Below are positions 17,501-25,563 of a stretch of DNA of 64,000 nt, piece by piece. Source of the stretch: Clostridium cellulovorans 743B. Lineage in GTDB: Bacteria > Bacillota > Clostridia > Clostridiales > Clostridiaceae. Both the position numbers and the translations under genes were made by a program. Positions within the stretch are counted from its first letter, which is position 1; the number at the start of each line of letters is the position of its first letter. The stretch is from contig NC_014393.1 of the NCBI RefSeq assembly GCF_000145275.1, positions 3,472,001-3,536,000 on the forward strand, given 5' to 3'. The notes under the pieces were generated by a model. It had not been told where the DNA came from. It saw only the letters and a list, made by a program, of their open reading frames with translations, and made no database searches.

Positions 17501-18096
17501 GCATTATAATCAACAAGCTTTGCTAAATCACCATAATCTATAACTTCTATTTTTTGATACTCGTGAGATGTTCTAAAACCATCAAAAAAATGTAAAAATG
17601 GCACTCTAGATTTAATTGCAGTAAGATGTGCTACTGCAGCCATATCCATAGCTTGCTGAACATTAGATGATGCTAAAAGAGCAAAGCCTGTTTGTCTACA
17701 AGCCATTACATCTTGATGGTCTCCAAAAATTGATAACGCATGTGTTGCTATAGCTCTTGCACTAACATGAAATACCCCTGGCAATAATTCTCCTGCTATC
17801 TTATACATATTAGGAATCATAAGTAATAATCCTTGTGATGCTGTATATGTAGTAGTAAGAGCTCCTGCCGCTAAAGAACCATGTACTGCACCAGCTGCTC
17901 CAGCTTCTGATTGCATTTCAACAACCTTAACTTCTTGCCCAAAAATATTCTTTCTTCCATGGGCAGCCCAATCATCAACGCCTTCAGCCATAGGTGTTGA
18001 TGGTGTTATAGGAAATATAGCTGCAACATCAGTAAATGCATAAGAGATATATGCAGCTGCTTCGTTTCCATCCATTGTTTTCATAACCTTAGTCAT
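14557..18096 (-). CDS. nifJ: Pyruvate:ferredoxin (flavodoxin) oxidoreductase
   Basis: One-chain PFOR, 1179 aa. It oxidises pyruvate with CoA to acetyl-CoA and CO2 and reduces ferredoxin. The N-terminal pyrimidine-binding domain starts with GNEAAAYISYAF and FPITPSTPMAEG. Two 4Fe-4S motifs lie near residues 687 (CIQCGQCAFVCP) and 742 (CTGCGNCADVCP). The thiamine-diphosphate domain includes GGDGWAYDIGFGGLDQ near 965 and MDTEIYSNTGGQSSK. It is the main low-potential electron source in clostridia and could feed nitrogenase through ferredoxin; its place upstream of the ferredoxin gene supports this, but it has its own promoter and terminator. TAAGGAGG precedes ATG 18096. Confidence 0.96.
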   Translation of the reverse strand: MTKVMKTMDGNEAAAYISYAFTDVAAIFPITPSTPMAEGVDDWAAHGRKNIFGQEVKVVEMQSEAGAAGAVHGSLAAGALTTTYTASQGLLLMIPNMYKIAGELLPGVFHVSARAIATHALSIFGDHQDVMACRQTGFALLASSNVQQAMDMAAVAHLTAIKSRVPFLHFFDGFRTSHEYQKIEVIDYGDLAKLVDYNAIQEFRDRALNPEHPVARGTAQNPDIYFQGREASNKFFNAVPDIVNNYMQEIKKITGREYKPFDYYGANDAKYIIVAIGSICDTTKETIDYLLGKGEKVGLIEVHLYRPFSKEYFFNILPQTVEKIAVLDRTKEPGSLAEPLYLDITNLFYGETKKPVIIGGRYGLGSKDTRPSQILAVFNNLKKDNPKDNFTIGIVDDVTDTSLPEEEIIDTTPQGNISCKFWGLGSDGTVGANKSAVKIIGDNTNLYAQAYFSYDSKKSGGTTVSHLRFGKNPIKAPYLIYEADYIACHNKSFIYNYDLLKGLKKNGIFVLNCPWTEDELEDKMPVSIRRYIAENNINFYIIDAVKIAYDLGLGARINMIMQSAFFKLSEVIPVDEALGYLKKSIEKSYGKKGEHIVKMNKDAVDKGADALIKVNVPEIWKQEKDDKVVERNEPDFVKNIQRRMARHEGDELPVSAFNGIEDGTHPLGTTAYEKRGIAVMLPQWQIDKCIQCGQCAFVCPHATIRQFVLDKGEQEKAPATFATKKATGRGLEEYQYRIQIAPMDCTGCGNCADVCPAPGKAIIMQPAQQEIEDQVDNWDFALTLKPKEGLIDRNTLKGSQLMKPLLEFNGACPGCGETPYIRLLTQLFGERMMIANATGCSSIWGASSPSIAYTTTDDGRGPSWGNSLFEDNAEYGYGMFLAVQQMRERLAVLIRELSEAENTEEALKNACNQWLENIDDGSGSMTASAKILELLGNSQDQNNSVIKEIISKRDYLVKKSQWIIGGDGWAYDIGFGGLDQVLAMGNDVNIFVMDTEIYSNTGGQSSKATNTGAVAKFAASGKKVKKKDLGLMATSYGYVYVAQIALGSNMNHAIKAIVEAERYKGPSLIIAYAPCISHGIKAGMGNSIKEEKKAVDTGYWHLYRYNPELKAEGKNPFVLDSKEPTEKYKDFIEGEIRYTSLRKLFPEVADAMFDKAEKDARERYEVYRRLAEMNYNNMS

Positions 18097-18531
18097 TAAT
18101 AGACCTCCTTAAACTCTTATAGTACAATTGTATTTTGCTTGTGGTTTAATCTACAATTATATGTTGTTCAATTATTCCGTTGATATTCATAATTTAGTAA
18201 ACTTAATTCTTCTACCAATGCTCAATATGATATTTATTTTTTGAAATAATTTAATATTTTTGCTTTATTTGAAAGATAATATATTTCTTCAATATTTAAA
18301 AATGAATACGAAAACTATCATTCCCGCCTTGCTAAGTTTCCAATTTATTGATATAATTATCAAAATTACATTTTTATTTTTATAGATATATATCTTAATT
18401 ATTAATGTACATATCATATTAGCTTTAAATTAAAATACAATTCTTATTAGGTTAGAAAAAGATACTTATATGATATTAACTTTCATCATTGAGACTATAT
18501 ATTTATGCAAATCATTTTTAGGAGGTATTTT
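18097..18531. other. Divergent intergenic region, PFOR / membrane protein
   Basis: AT-rich and without a gene. For PFOR a likely promoter is TTGTAG (18156-18151), 18-nt spacer, TACAAT (18132-18127). I see no convincing promoter for the plus-strand gene and no riboswitch-like structure. Confidence 0.5.
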
Positions 18532-18954
18532 ATGGAATACAATGTTAACTACAATAAAGTCGGCGCAGGTATTATAACAATTTCTGTCCTTAGTATTATT
18601 GGGGCTATAATTTTTGCTTTAGGTTCTGTTATTTTAATCCTATCAAAGGATATCGTTAATGAAACTTATGCTTCAATGGGCATTCCTGCCATAAAACAAA
18701 GTGATATCATGATTTTGTTAATCTCAGCAATCCTTACGATAATTTTCATTGCTCTTATTTTAGCAAAAAAAAGTATAGGGGTTTTTGGATACTTTGCAAC
18801 TAAAGCTTTTTACCTAGTATATACAATCATTAGTACTGGTTTTGCTATAGGAGAAATTACGTACTTAATTCTTCCACTTTTAATGCTTCTTTTTATCGTT
18901 AAGAAGAAACATATTTATGGTTTTGGAAACAAAAATGAAGATGCAAGCATTTAG
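18532..18954 (+). CDS. Small four-helix membrane protein of unknown function
   Basis: I do not recognise the family. About 140 residues with four hydrophobic segments, roughly 13-37, 60-77, 85-105 and 110-122, joined by short loops, and a charged C-terminal tail. ATG 18532 follows TAGGAGGTATTTT; the in-frame ATG at 18505 has no ribosome site. It stands alone, divergent from PFOR and convergent with the peptidase gene. No catalytic or transport motif is visible. Confidence 0.75.
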   Translation: MEYNVNYNKVGAGIITISVLSIIGAIIFALGSVILILSKDIVNETYASMGIPAIKQSDIMILLISAILTIIFIALILAKKSIGVFGYFATKAFYLVYTIISTGFAIGEITYLILPLLMLLFIVKKKHIYGFGNKNEDASI

Positions 18955-18977
18955 TGCAAATAAAAAATTTATATAAA

Positions 18978-19005
18978 AATAGAGCAAGCTTACGCTTGCT
19001 CTATT
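18978..19005. terminator. Bidirectional terminator overlapping the end of the M42 gene
   Basis: AATAGAGCAAGC pairs with GCTTGCTCTATT (12 bp, 4-nt loop) with T runs on both sides. On the minus strand the last peptidase codons form part of the stem. Confidence 0.85.
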
Positions 19006-20042
19006 TTTTCAGTTAAATATAAATATAGTAATTTTATAGTATTTTCTAATGCAGAATAATGTGTTCTTTCCATTCCATGAGACGCATGTACACCAGGTCC
19101 AATTAAAGCACCTCTTATATTATTTCCGCCTCTTAAAGCTGCAGAAACATCTGAGCCATACATTGGATAAATATCTACTACATATTTCAAGTCATTCTTC
19201 TTAGCTAATTCTACAAGTGTTGTAGTCATATTATAATCATATGGTCCTGAAGAATCCTTTGCACAAATTGAAACATCATATTCTGTGCAGTTTAAATCAT
19301 CTCCAATGCATCCCATATCTACAGCTAAAAGTTCCGATATATCCTCTGGTATGTATGCTGATCCGTGTCCAACCTCTTCATAATTTGAAATCAATATCTT
19401 TGTCTTAAATCTAGGAATGATTTTCTCCCTACTTATAACATCTAACAATCCCATTAAAGCAGCAACACTTCCTTTATCGTCTATAAATCTAGATTTTATG
19501 AAACCACTTTCTGTAATAACTGTTTTAGGCTCTATAAATATAAAATCTCCTGAATTTATACCAAGGGAAAGCACATCCTCTTTATTTTTCACAACTTCAT
19601 CTATTCTTATCTCCATGTTTTCTAAGGATCTCTTTTTTGTAGCACTATCTTCAAAAACATGAGCTGCAGGACTTGTGCTTAAAAAAGTTCCAGTGTATAT
19701 TTTTCCGTCTCTAGTTCTTATTTTACAATATTCAGAATCTAAAGTTGGAAGAATAGGTCCTCCTAGAAGAGTAAACTTTAAATTTCCATCACTAGTTATA
19801 GACCTAACCATTGCACCTAATGTGTCCACATGAGCTGATAAACCGATTACCTTGGAATCATCTTCACCAGGTATAGTTATTATACCCATCCCTTTATTAG
19901 TGGTTTGAAAATCAAAACCAAAGTTTTTAACCTTTTCACTTATCATATCCATGATTTCAAAACAAAAACCTGTTGGACTGTTAAATTCCAATAATTCCTT
20001 TGCAGTTTGTAAAATATAGTTTTTATCTAATGTTAAATTCAT
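18990..20042 (-). CDS. M42-family metallo-aminopeptidase
   Basis: Dinuclear-metal peptidase of the M42 family, 350 aa. Metal and catalytic motifs are visible in order: SAHVDTLGAMV, FIDDKGSVAALMG, NYEEVGHGSAYIP, LLAVDMGC and, near the C terminus, GPGVHASHGMERTH. Family members cleave N-terminal residues from peptides in the cytoplasm and often form large tetrahedral complexes; some were misnamed endoglucanases. The start follows AAGGAGGATAA. It is a single-gene unit whose 3' end overlaps a terminator stem. Confidence 0.93.
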   Translation of the reverse strand: MNLTLDKNYILQTAKELLEFNSPTGFCFEIMDMISEKVKNFGFDFQTTNKGMGIITIPGEDDSKVIGLSAHVDTLGAMVRSITSDGNLKFTLLGGPILPTLDSEYCKIRTRDGKIYTGTFLSTSPAAHVFEDSATKKRSLENMEIRIDEVVKNKEDVLSLGINSGDFIFIEPKTVITESGFIKSRFIDDKGSVAALMGLLDVISREKIIPRFKTKILISNYEEVGHGSAYIPEDISELLAVDMGCIGDDLNCTEYDVSICAKDSSGPYDYNMTTTLVELAKKNDLKYVVDIYPMYGSDVSAALRGGNNIRGALIGPGVHASHGMERTHYSALENTIKLLYLYLTEKIEQA

Positions 20043-20365
20043 ATTTATCCTCCTTACAAAAACTATAAATATCGAGATAAAAATTCACTAATCTATTGAT
20101 GAAAACTTCACCATTAAACTTTTCCTCTCACTCTGCAAACATTATACTAGATATTCTTTATTGAATCTACCTAAGTTCAAATAATGTTTCTATATTTAAT
20201 TTATATAACGTTGATAAAAGTAATATAGATTTCTAATTAAAATATACATGTTACACTATTGAAACTTAAAACTCTATAGACATATTGAGCAATTGATATA
20301 CCTTATGAAGATTATTTATCAAAGTTTATATATTTATAATTCTAATAATGGATTCAGAACTAAAA
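20043..20365 (-). other. Intergenic region between ribH and the M42 peptidase
   Basis: No gene seen. A TATAAT element at 20146-20141 with a poor -35 may drive the peptidase gene. No clear hairpin terminator follows ribH. Confidence 0.4.
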
Positions 20366-20833
20366 TTAAGCCTCTAAATTTTTTAAAAGATTCGCCATTT
20401 CGATAGCACTAACTGCTGCATCATAACCTTTATTGCCGCCTTTAGTTCCAGCTCTTTCTATTGCTTGTTCAATAGAATCTGTTGTAAGTACTCCAAAAAT
20501 AACTGGTTTCTTAGATTCTAAGGAAGCATGTGCTATACCTTTCGATACTTCTGAGCAAACATAATCATAATGAGATGTTGTACCTCTTATTACTGCTCCT
20601 AAACAAATTATCGCATCATATTTATTGGATTCTGCCATTTTACTTGCTATAAGTGGAATCTCAAAGGCTCCTGGAACCCAAGCTATTTGAATATCTTCTT
20701 CACAAGCTCCATGCCTCTTTAGTCCATCAATAGCTCCACCTAATAATTTAGCTCCAATAAACTCATTAAATCTACCTACTACAATCCCAAATTTCAATCC
20801 CTCTGCTACTAAATTTCCTTCATAAATTTTCAT
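20366..20833 (-). CDS. ribH: 6,7-dimethyl-8-ribityllumazine synthase
   Basis: Lumazine synthase, 155 aa, joining the ribitylamino-pyrimidine with dihydroxybutanone phosphate. Diagnostic stretches are VVGRFNEFIGAKLLGGA, WVPGAFEIPLIASKMA, CLGAVIRGTTSHYDYVC (active-site His) and GVLTTDSIEQAIERAG. Length is typical. It is the last gene of the rib operon, 57 nt after ribBA, and controlled by the FMN riboswitch upstream of ribD. Confidence 0.97.
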   Translation of the reverse strand: MKIYEGNLVAEGLKFGIVVGRFNEFIGAKLLGGAIDGLKRHGACEEDIQIAWVPGAFEIPLIASKMAESNKYDAIICLGAVIRGTTSHYDYVCSEVSKGIAHASLESKKPVIFGVLTTDSIEQAIERAGTKGGNKGYDAAVSAIEMANLLKNLEA

Positions 20834-20890
20834 ATTTTTTTCCTCCCTACACGGTTTTCAAAATCGTATTTATATTATAAAAAATAAAAC

Positions 20891-22090
20891 CTATTTATTT
20901 AAAATATGACCTAACTTTGCTTTCTTTGTTTGCAGATAAAAATCATTAGTTTCATTATGTTCCATCTCTATAGGAACTCTTTCTACGATTTCTATACCAA
21001 AACCAGCAAGCCCTGAAATTTTTCTTGGGTTATTAGTCATAAGTCGAAGTTTTTTTACTCCTAAATCCTCCAAAATCTGTGCTCCTATTGAATAATCTCT
21101 TAAATCAGCTGGAAACCCAAGGGCTAAATTTGCTTCAACAGTATCCATTCCCTTGTCTTGAAGGGAATAAGCCTTTAATTTATTGATTAAGCCTATACCT
21201 CTTCCCTCCTGTCTCATATACAAAAGAACTCCAGCACCTTCTTTTTCTATTCTCTTCATAGCTGCTGCATATTGCTCTCCACAATCACAACGCATAGATC
21301 CTAAAGCATCTCCAGTTAAACATTCAGAATGAACCCTAACCAAAACTGCATCTAGATTACTAATATCTCCTTTAACCAACGCTACATGATGTTCTCCATT
21401 TATCTTGTTGACAAAACCGATAATATTGAACTCACCATATTTAGTTGGCATTTTTGTTTCTACTACTCTTTCGACTAATTTTTCTTTTTGTCTTCTATAT
21501 GCGATTAAATCAGCTATAGTTATTATTTTTAAATCATGTTTCTTTGCAAACTCTATAAGTTCAGGAGTTCTTGCCATCGTTCCATCTTCATTCATTATTT
21601 CACAGATAACACCTGCTGCTTTTAATCCTGCTAATCTTGCAATATCCACAGCTGCTTCAGTATGACCGGCTCTTTTTAAAACACCACCATCCTTTGCTGC
21701 TAAAGGAAATATGTGTCCAGGTCTTCTAAAATCATTAGCCTTAGCATCTTCTTCTAATGTTTTTCTTATTGTGTGTGATCTTTCAAAAGCAGAGATTCCT
21801 GTAGTTGTATCTATATGGTCTATAGATACTGTAAAAGCTGTTTCATGATTGTCTGTATTGTTTTTAACCATCTGTTGTATATTAAGTTCTCTAAGCCTCT
21901 GTTCTTCCATAGGCATACATATAAGCCCTTTACCATAAGTAGCCATAAAATTTATGGCATTGGCATCAACTTTTTCAGCAGCCATAACAAGATCACCTTC
22001 ATTTTCCCTGTCTTCATCATCAATTACTATAAGAATTTTACCTTCTTTAATATCCTGTAATGCTTCTTCTATTGTATTAAATGTATCCAT
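20891..22090 (-). CDS. ribBA: Bifunctional DHBP synthase / GTP cyclohydrolase II
   Basis: 399 aa. Residues 1-200 are 3,4-dihydroxy-2-butanone 4-phosphate synthase (DDEDRENEGDLVMAAE, RRPGHIFPLAAK, GHTEAAVDIARLAG). Residues 205-399 are GTP cyclohydrolase II with the zinc Cys cluster in CLTGDALGSMRCDCGEQ and the catalytic RQEGRGIGLINKLKAY region. It supplies both branches of riboflavin synthesis. It lies 9 nt downstream of ribE, with a GGAGGTAAGT site. Confidence 0.97.
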   Translation of the reverse strand: MDTFNTIEEALQDIKEGKILIVIDDEDRENEGDLVMAAEKVDANAINFMATYGKGLICMPMEEQRLRELNIQQMVKNNTDNHETAFTVSIDHIDTTTGISAFERSHTIRKTLEEDAKANDFRRPGHIFPLAAKDGGVLKRAGHTEAAVDIARLAGLKAAGVICEIMNEDGTMARTPELIEFAKKHDLKIITIADLIAYRRQKEKLVERVVETKMPTKYGEFNIIGFVNKINGEHHVALVKGDISNLDAVLVRVHSECLTGDALGSMRCDCGEQYAAAMKRIEKEGAGVLLYMRQEGRGIGLINKLKAYSLQDKGMDTVEANLALGFPADLRDYSIGAQILEDLGVKKLRLMTNNPRKISGLAGFGIEIVERVPIEMEHNETNDFYLQTKKAKLGHILNK

Positions 22091-22099
22091 ACTTACCTC

Positions 22100-22756
22100 C
22101 TATAAAAAACCATTATTTTTTAACAAATCCATAGTTATCCCACTTTCAGTACTACTTGAATCTTCTTTACCATAGGTTAATAATCTTTCAACGTACTTTC
22201 CTAAAATATCACATTCAAGATTTACAGTATCTCCTATAACTTTCTCTAGTAAAATTGTTTCATCTTGTGTATGTGGTATTATCGATACTTCGAATCCTTC
22301 TTTATTCACCTTAGCCACTGTAAGACTAACACCATCAATGGCTATAGATCCCTTATGAATTATATACTTCATAACCTTTTCAGAAGCACCAATATTAATC
22401 CAGATAGCATTATCCTCTTTTTCAAACTTCTTTATGATTCCTACATCATCGATATGTCCAGTAACAATATGTCCACCAAACCTTCTACTTGGTGTCATAG
22501 CTCTTTCAAGATTTACTCTACTCCCAATTTTCAGATTACCTAAGTTGCTTTTCCTCAAAGTTTCTGCCATTATATCTGCTTGAAAAGAATCTAAAAATAT
22601 TTTTGTAGCTGTTAAACATACTCCATTAGTACTAACACTGTCGCCTACAGCTATTCCATCTATAATATTTCCTGCTTGTATTGTAATTTTAGACGATTTC
22701 TCACCCTTTTGAATCGCTAATACTCTCCCTATTTTTTCTACTATTCCTGTAAACAT
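22100..22756 (-). CDS. ribE: Riboflavin synthase (alpha chain)
   Basis: 218 aa with the two lumazine-binding repeats of the family: MFTGIVEKIGRV and VSTNGVCLTAT in the first, GGHIVTGHIDDVG and IDGVSLTVAKV in the second. It dismutates two lumazines to riboflavin. It is the second gene of the rib operon, between ribD and ribBA. The gap of about 105 nt before it holds a weak AGGAGTTTGCT ribosome site. Confidence 0.96.
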   Translation of the reverse strand: MFTGIVEKIGRVLAIQKGEKSSKITIQAGNIIDGIAVGDSVSTNGVCLTATKIFLDSFQADIMAETLRKSNLGNLKIGSRVNLERAMTPSRRFGGHIVTGHIDDVGIIKKFEKEDNAIWINIGASEKVMKYIIHKGSIAIDGVSLTVAKVNKEGFEVSIIPHTQDETILLEKVIGDTVNLECDILGKYVERLLTYGKEDSSSTESGITMDLLKNNGFL

Positions 22757-22862
22757 AGCAAACTCCTATTCTTTAAAATACTTTATGAATCTTATATTTA
22801 AGCTACTTTTCTATATGTACGTTTGCCGTTCTATATCATTTTCTAACCTATAATTCTCATTA

Positions 22863-23957
22863 CTACTTTCTGATATATCCCTCAATTAATATGTCTCCTC
22901 CAAAAGTTGAAACCCTTAAATCTTTTACATTTATAGCATCCTTAATTTTGTTAATTCCAACGCCTTCAACTGGAGTTTTAGAATTTTCTCCTCCAATAAT
23001 CTTTGGTGCTATGTAAAACTGAACTTTGTCAATTATCCCTTCTTCTAAAGCAGAGAAACACAAAGTACCGCCCCCCTCTAAAAGAACACTATCAACTTTT
23101 AAGTTTCCCAGTTCCTCCATAAGCTTTTTAAGATTAACTTTTTGCTCTTTTTCTGGAACTATAATAACTTTTACTCCTTGTCTCTCTAAAACTTCTACTT
23201 TTGACTCATCAGCCTTTCTTGTAGTAGCTACTATAACTTCTACTTTATCCTTTGCATTTAAAACTTTTGCGTTTAAAGGTATTTTAAGTCCACTATCTAC
23301 AATAATTCTTTTAGGACTTGCTCCACCTTCAAGTCTACAAGTTAATTCTGGATCATCCTTCAAAACAGTATTTATCCCAACCATTATTCCAGAAACTTTA
23401 TTTCTCAATTTATGAACATTTATTCTCGATTCTTCATTGGTTATCCATTTTGAATCCCCAGTACTAGTAGCTATTTTTCCATCTAAAGTCATGGCTGCTT
23501 TCATAATTACAAAAGGTGTTTTGGTTTTTATGTATTTCATAAAACTTTCGTTGATTTTTAAACATTCCTCTTCTAACACTCCCACAATCACTTCTATACC
23601 TTCTGCTCTAAGTATTTCTACACCTTTTCCTGCCACCAAAGGATTTGGGTCTAAAGTACCAATAACTACGGTTTTTATCTTATTGTCTATTATTGCTTTT
23701 GTACATGGAGGTGTTTTTCCGTAATGACAACAAGGTTCAAGGGTTACATATATTGTGCTCCCTTCAAGCTCTCCATTATCACTTACACTTGCAATAGCAT
23801 TAACCTCTGCATGTGGTCCACCATATTGCTTATGATATCCTTCTCCAATAATTTCCCCATTTTTTACAATAACAGCTCCAACCATAGGATTGGGGCTAAC
23901 TCTTCCTGCTCCTAGCTTCGCTAGTTCTAATGCTCTTCTCATATAACTTTCATTCAT
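22863..23957 (-). CDS. ribD: Bifunctional riboflavin deaminase/reductase RibD
   Basis: About 364 aa. The N-terminal deaminase has the zinc motifs GGPHAEVNAIAS and PCCHYGKTPPC. The C-terminal reductase carries KAAMTLDGKIATSTGDSKWI and LLEGGGTLC. I chose ATG 23957 (MNESYMRRAL) because GGAGTGATAGGT precedes it; the in-frame extension to 23999 would run through the riboswitch terminator. First gene of the FMN-controlled operon. Confidence 0.96.
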   Translation of the reverse strand: MNESYMRRALELAKLGAGRVSPNPMVGAVIVKNGEIIGEGYHKQYGGPHAEVNAIASVSDNGELEGSTIYVTLEPCCHYGKTPPCTKAIIDNKIKTVVIGTLDPNPLVAGKGVEILRAEGIEVIVGVLEEECLKINESFMKYIKTKTPFVIMKAAMTLDGKIATSTGDSKWITNEESRINVHKLRNKVSGIMVGINTVLKDDPELTCRLEGGASPKRIIVDSGLKIPLNAKVLNAKDKVEVIVATTRKADESKVEVLERQGVKVIIVPEKEQKVNLKKLMEELGNLKVDSVLLEGGGTLCFSALEEGIIDKVQFYIAPKIIGGENSKTPVEGVGINKIKDAINVKDLRVSTFGGDILIEGYIRK

Positions 23958-23971
23958 ACCTATCACTCCAA

Positions 23972-24004
23972 AAATAAAAGCCTTAAGTTCACGACTCAAG
24001 GCTT
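23972..24004 (-). terminator. Terminator hairpin next to ribD
   Basis: AGCCTTGAG/CTTAAGGCT, 9 bp with one G-U, then TTTTATTTTT on the minus strand, about 15 nt before ribD. Confidence 0.75.
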
Positions 24005-24041
24005 AAAATAAATACAGCTAGTAAAAAGATTTTATGTAATT

Positions 24042-24073
24042 AAAAAGCTCTGAAATATAAAATTTCAGAGCTC
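24042..24073 (-). terminator. Terminator of the FMN riboswitch expression platform
   Basis: A perfect 11-bp stem (24046-24056 with 24062-24072) followed by TTTTTAATT on the minus strand, about 50 nt after the aptamer. It is the expected off-switch at high FMN. Confidence 0.85.
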
Positions 24074-24121
24074 AAACAAACATAAACAATTTAAATACTA
24101 AACTTATCTATTTATCTTCTT

Positions 24122-24230
24122 TCATCCAGACTTTACTGTCGGCCTTGGAATTTCACCAAATCATGCCATTAATGGCTCGCGGGCTATACCGCCGGTAGGG
24201 AATCACACCCCGCCCCGAAGACGTGCTATA
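24122..24230 (-). ncRNA. FMN riboswitch (RFN element)
   Basis: On the minus strand the conserved RFN blocks occur in order: TCTTCGGGGCGGGGTG, ATTCCCTACCGGCGGTATAG, CCCGCGAGC, GGTGAAATTCCAAGGCCGACA and GTCTGGATGAAAGAAGAT. It binds FMN and stops transcription of ribD-ribE-ribBA-ribH when flavin is plentiful. Confidence 0.98.
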
Positions 24231-24288
24231 TTAAATTTATAGTTATATGATATTAGACTTTCAATAATTTGTCAACATACTTTTCACT

Positions 24289-25563
24289 TTATCTTGAAAA
24301 AGTTTTTTCAACTGCATTGTTGAAAGGTTCTAAGAAGAAATCAATAATCCTTCGTTTTCCGCATAATAACTCTACACTTACATTCATACCTGGCATAATC
24401 TTAAACTGACTACCACCTGCTTCAATATATTGTTTGTCTAATTTTATATTAACTTTATATACTCCACCTTGTTTTTCATCTTGTATTGCATTATTAGATA
24501 TATAATCTACAACACCATCTACAGCTCCGTATTTTTGGTATGAATAAGCTTCAAATTTTAAAGCAACCTTCTGACCTTCTGTTATTTCAGAAATATCTCT
24601 ATTGTTTACATAAGCTTCAACAATCATTTCTGTGTCATCCGGGATTATAGTTGCAACAGATTTATCCATAATTACTGGCACTCCAAGGGTATTATAGTTT
24701 AATGTACTTATATATCCAGCAACTGGAGATACTATTTCACTCTTAGTTTTTTGATTTTTAATTTCATTTATTTTAAACTCTATATTTTGTATATCCTTTT
24801 CTTTTGTAAGAATTTGTTCTATTGTACTACTTTTCCTTGATGTCTCTTCTGCTTCAATTTGTTTTTGAAGTGAATCAAGTTGCTTTTTATAATCCTCTAC
24901 ACTTGATAACTTGTCATTATATTGAGTCTGAAGATACTGTTTTTGTGTCTCATTATTTGGAGTATTAGCTGCCGCATCAAGTTTATTTTTTGCCTCAGTA
25001 GCTTCCTTTTCAGCATCATTAATCTTATCTTGAGCATCATTTATTTTTCTCTGATTGCTTTCATTACGATTTCCATCTACTTGACTTTTAGTCTTCTTAT
25101 ATTCCTCATAAGATGCTTTTATTTTTTCACTTACATTTGTGAAATCTATTCCTTCATCATTCCATACTCCATCACGGTCATTTTCAAGAATTCTTAATTC
25201 CACTTTTAAATTAGCAAGTTGTGTTTGATAATTTGCTAACTCTAAATCATTATCACTGGAATCAAGTTGAACTAATACTTTACCTGCTTCAACTCTGTCC
25301 CCTTCTTTAACATTAATTTCTTTTATCTTTCCACTTGAGACTGCTTGGATAGTTTTTATATCTCCGTTTGGAATTACTTTTCCATGCCCCTCAATAACCT
25401 TATCTACTTTTCCTAAAAAGCAAATTCCTATTACTGCACATATCAAAAATGATATAAAGAAAATAAAGAAATTTCCCAATGGTGAGGCTGGTGTCTCAAC
25501 AGCTTCTATAGTATCGGGCAAAAATTCGTAATCTATATCGTTCCTTTTAAAAATATTAATCAC
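24289..25563 (-). CDS. HlyD-type membrane fusion protein of a type I secretion system
   Basis: 424 aa adaptor. One membrane helix at about 31-52, then a lipoyl half-domain (VSSGKIKEINVKEGDRVEAG), a long charged coiled coil at about 105-275, the second lipoyl half (IVSPVAGYISTLNY) and a beta-barrel region. The C terminus MPGMNVSVELLCGKRRIIDF followed by FLEPF resembles the HlyD signature that precedes the end of true type I adaptors. In Gram-negatives HlyD links the ABC exporter to TolC; here no TolC gene is visible and the host looks monoderm. Its start overlaps the ABC gene by 8 nt, so the two are co-translated. The cargo is presumably the two giant RTX-like proteins upstream. Confidence 0.92.
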   Translation of the reverse strand: MINIFKRNDIDYEFLPDTIEAVETPASPLGNFFIFFISFLICAVIGICFLGKVDKVIEGHGKVIPNGDIKTIQAVSSGKIKEINVKEGDRVEAGKVLVQLDSSDNDLELANYQTQLANLKVELRILENDRDGVWNDEGIDFTNVSEKIKASYEEYKKTKSQVDGNRNESNQRKINDAQDKINDAEKEATEAKNKLDAAANTPNNETQKQYLQTQYNDKLSSVEDYKKQLDSLQKQIEAEETSRKSSTIEQILTKEKDIQNIEFKINEIKNQKTKSEIVSPVAGYISTLNYNTLGVPVIMDKSVATIIPDDTEMIVEAYVNNRDISEITEGQKVALKFEAYSYQKYGAVDGVVDYISNNAIQDEKQGGVYKVNIKLDKQYIEAGGSQFKIMPGMNVSVELLCGKRRIIDFFLEPFNNAVEKTFSR

